A stretch of 13,280 nt of DNA from Brevundimonas sp. UBA7534 (GTDB lineage Bacteria; Pseudomonadota; Alphaproteobacteria; Caulobacterales; Caulobacteraceae). The stretch spans positions 1 through 13,280 of the forward strand of contig NZ_DLMO01000030.1 in assembly GCF_002479325.1 (NCBI RefSeq), given 5' to 3'. The translations under genes were made by a program, and so were the position numbers. A model generated the notes under the pieces. That model did not search any database and had not been told where the DNA came from. It worked only from the letters and a program-made list of their open reading frames with translations. This document shows positions 12,644 to 13,280 of the stretch, piece after piece (the stretch's first letter is position 1; each line of letters starts with the position of its first letter).

Positions 12644-13280
12644 GATTTCCGGCGCTTGCGCTGACCGGCCTTACCCTTCGGACGTGACAGACGCACGACC
12701 TTGCGGGCGGTCTCTTCCGCCGTGGTGCGCACGGTCGGGATGGAGCGCGGCGCCAGGCCGTAGAGCGAGGCCATCGGGGCGTCCTCGACCACGGCGACAT
12801 CGTGTTCGCCATAGCCGTTGAAGCCCGTCGTCATGGCCACGCCATAGGCGCCCAGCATGCCGATCTCGATGTAGTCGCCTTCGCGGATGTCGGCCGGCAG
12901 CCAGAACGGGCCTGGCATGTGGTCGATGGAATCGCAGGTCGGGCCGTAGAACTGGAACGCCTTCAACTCGCCGGCGCTGTCGCCGTCCCGGACCAGCTTG
13001 GTCGGGAAGGGCCAGCGCGAGTGGGTCGCGTCGAACAGCGAGCCGTAGGACCCGTCGTTCAGGTACAGGGCGTCGCCCTTCCTGAGGTCCACGCGCGCCA
13101 GCACCGAGGAGCTTTCGGCCACCAGGGCGCGGCCGGGTTCGCACCACAGCTCGGTCGTTTCCGACACCGGCATCTCGTTAAAACCGCGATGGATAGCGTC
13201 GGCGTATTCGCTCATGTCCGGCGGGACCATGCCCGGATAGACGGACGGGAAGCCGCCGCCGACATCGACGATGTCGACGA
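12640..13280 (-). CDS. Type III (alanine racemase-fold) PLP ornithine/lysine decarboxylase, 5' partial
   Basis: The frame continues past the window end; about 213 C-terminal residues are visible, beginning VDIVDVGGGFPSVYPG. Fold-type III decarboxylase motifs: GGGFP and CEPGRAL (PLP phosphate binding), YLNDGSYGSLFD, FYGPTCDSIDHM with the catalytic Cys contributed across the dimer, and GDYIEIGMLGAYGVAMTTGFNGY. These match eukaryotic-type ornithine decarboxylase and bacterial lysine/ornithine decarboxylases; ornithine versus lysine specificity cannot be read safely. The missing N-terminal part holds the PLP lysine. The tail is strongly basic (KGKAGQRKRRKS), and its stop codon lies inside a heptamer repeat, so the C-terminus may have been set by that insertion. 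Product putrescine or cadaverine would feed the deoxyhypusine-synthase-like enzyme downstream. Confidence 0.92.
   Translation of the reverse strand, partial: VDIVDVGGGFPSVYPGMVPPDMSEYADAIHRGFNEMPVSETTELWCEPGRALVAESSSVLARVDLRKGDALYLNDGSYGSLFDATHSRWPFPTKLVRDGDSAGELKAFQFYGPTCDSIDHMPGPFWLPADIREGDYIEIGMLGAYGVAMTTGFNGYGEHDVAVVEDAPMASLYGLAPRSIPTVRTTAEETARKVVRLSRPKGKAGQRKRRKS

Overview
The window looks like a join of two unrelated high-GC bacterial sequences. Bases 1 to about 3011 read as an actinobacterium, probably Micrococcaceae: the C-terminal end of an RskA-type anti-sigma factor, converging on an intact purL preceded by a broken C-terminal half of purQ. From about 3050 to the end the genes read as an alphaproteobacterium of the Caulobacterales, most like Brevundimonas: rdgB-hemW, a DUF2975/YozG-type regulator pair, Smr, a FepA/CirA-like TonB receptor, HIG1-PduO, and a polyamine decarboxylase with a deoxyhypusine-synthase-like gene. 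purQ stops abruptly at an A+T-richer seam (3012-3051) and its N-terminal half, with the catalytic cysteine, is absent. No transposase, integrase or attachment site lies at the seam, so an assembly or library chimera is more likely than transfer. Taxonomy is judged from protein resemblance only.

Layout. 1-3011: anti-sigma fragment (+), a 28-bp-arm hairpin shared by the convergent genes, purL (-) and the purQ remnant (-). 3052-4807: rdgB and hemW (-), overlapping by 8 bp, hemW starting at TTG. 4808-5015: divergent intergenic region with two near-perfect palindromes. 5016-6734 (+): a 38-aa membrane peptide, DUF2975 membrane protein, Cro/C1-type regulator and Smr protein. 6762-6812: nested hairpin between convergent genes. 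6812-7966 (-): conserved-looking protein of unknown function. 8053-10202 (-): TonB-dependent receptor split by one missing base, with a strong terminator and a Fur-box-like sequence at its start. 10339-11114 (+): HIG1-domain protein overlapping a PduO-type cobalamin adenosyltransferase. 11137-13280 (-): polyamine operon of decarboxylase (cut by the window end), four-helix-bundle (S23/IVP-like) protein and deoxyhypusine-synthase-like protein. No gene-free stretch exceeds 300 bases.

The most unusual structure is at 12196-12643. The four-helix-bundle gene sits between the two polyamine genes and is bracketed by two 28-bp blocks in inverted orientation, each made of four 7-bp units of consensus GTGANTC. 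The blocks lie 3 bp before the start codon of one neighbour and over the stop codon of the other. Each block carries two GANTC sites, the CcrM methylation target in Caulobacterales, 7 bp apart. This looks like a small mobile or domesticated cassette inserted into an operon. Two single-base deletions (near 2976 and 8670) break purQ and the TonB receptor and may be sequencing errors.
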